Below are positions 6,118 to 6,619 of a stretch of 6,619 nucleotides of DNA, one piece after another (the stretch's first letter is position 1; each line of letters starts with the position of its first letter). Position numbers and translations under genes: made by a program. The notes under the pieces were generated by a model. That model was not told the DNA's origin and searched no databases. It was given only the letters and a program-made list of their open reading frames with translations. This DNA comes from an uncultured beta proteobacterium (GTDB lineage: Bacteria; Pseudomonadota; Gammaproteobacteria; Burkholderiales; SG8-39): contig CADEDU010000064.1 of the NCBI GenBank assembly GCA_902826155.1, positions 36,097 to 42,715 on the forward strand, written 5' to 3'.

Positions 6118-6619
6118 CTACTCGCTCGGTGCCTGCGGCGTGGGTGGTTTGATCGCGCCGGTCATTACACGCACGTCCTGCCAGGCGAGCAGCAGAAACT
6201 GCACCGCCATGGCGATCGCGCCGATCAGGATGATGACCTTCAGCGGCCCGGTCGGCAGCGTAAACACACCGGTGGAACCGTAGAACTCGTTGTTGGCGAA
6301 CGCGGCCTGCATCAGCGGCCAAGTCGTGATCACGATGACCAGGAACACCAGCGCACCGACCAGGTGAAAGAACAACAGCAACCCATGCCCGCCGCGCGGG
6401 CGCTTGTTGAGCAGTGCGCCCAACAGCACATCGGAACGCGTGAGCCCACCGGTGCGCAGCGTCTCGGGCAGTTGCAGGAACACGATGCCGACGATGGAGA
6501 ACTGCACCATCTCCGGCACGCCCAGGATCGGCGCATTGAACGCGCCACGGCCGATCACGTCGGCCAGGATCAGCACCATCAGGAAGAAGATCCACGCAGT
6601 GCCGATGGCCGACAGCGTG
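6118..6619 (-). CDS. dctQ: TRAP transporter small permease subunit (DctQ), 5' end beyond the window
   Basis: At least 166 residues of the small membrane subunit of the TRAP transporter are visible; the stop is TAG at 6118-6120. The frame stays open past the ATG at 6579 to the window edge, and the extra residues (LSAIGTAWIFFL) belong to the first membrane helix, so 6579 is internal and the true start lies past 6619. Family marks are ADVIGRGAFN followed by GVPEMVQFSIVGIVFLQLP, then the last two helices around VGALVFLVIVITTW and VIILIGAIAMAVQFLLL, giving four spans. DctQ packs against DctM and helps receive the loaded periplasmic binding protein. The gene lies upstream of dctM in the same direction with a 3-base gap. 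A dctP solute-binding gene is expected nearby but is not in the window. Confidence 0.93.
   Translation of the reverse strand, partial: TLSAIGTAWIFFLMVLILADVIGRGAFNAPILGVPEMVQFSIVGIVFLQLPETLRTGGLTRSDVLLGALLNKRPRGGHGLLLFFHLVGALVFLVIVITTWPLMQAAFANNEFYGSTGVFTLPTGPLKVIILIGAIAMAVQFLLLAWQDVRVMTGAIKPPTPQAPSE

Noticed and set aside
6118..6579. A complete dctQ starting at the ATG whose complement ends at 6579
   Set aside because: The frame continues upstream to the window edge, and the added residues are part of the first membrane helix, so that ATG is internal.
5444..6595. A 383-codon minus-strand open frame overlapping dctM and dctQ in another frame
   Set aside because: Its product is Arg/His-rich and has no membrane or enzyme features. 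The overlapping DctM and DctQ frames carry the conserved TRAP motifs, so this is a frame shadow.

Overview
The window is a dense, high-G+C stretch (G+C high by eye, not computed) of a Gram-negative bacterium. Short intergenic gaps, strong G/C third-position bias, a TRAP transporter and a molybdenum hydroxylase together suggest a proteobacterium. A betaproteobacterial or Burkholderiales-like host is my best guess, but no taxonomic marker is present. I see no RNA genes, insertion sequences, CRISPR arrays, origins or attachment sites, and nothing that marks recent transfer.

Layout. Positions 1-4795 carry five same-direction (+) genes: the 3' end of a [2Fe-2S] small subunit and the complete catalytic large subunit of a xanthine dehydrogenase/CoxL-superfamily molybdenum hydroxylase (ATGA overlap); then an LLM-class (luciferase-like) flavin oxidoreductase; a small YdhR-like alpha+beta-barrel protein; and a glutathione S-transferase. 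Gaps between the last four are 85, 51 and 59 bp, so an operon or sub-operon is plausible; a weak promoter candidate lies before the LLM gene. Positions 4801-6619 carry two minus-strand genes, the large (DctM) and small (DctQ) membrane subunits of a TRAP transporter, converging on the GST gene with only 5 bp between stop codons. DctQ runs off the right edge, and the substrate-binding DctP would be expected beyond it.

How they may work together (inference). The set looks like an accessory catabolic cassette: uptake of an organic acid-like compound by the TRAP system, hydroxylation of an aromatic, heterocyclic or aldehyde carbon by the Mo enzyme, oxygenation by the flavin enzyme possibly helped by the YdhR-like protein, and thiol conjugation or isomerisation by the GST. 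The substrate cannot be read from the sequence. The Mo-enzyme active-site loop lacks the Cys of true CO dehydrogenase, so a CO-oxidising role is ruled out on motif grounds. Neither the FAD subunit of the Mo enzyme nor a flavin reductase for the LLM enzyme lies inside the window.
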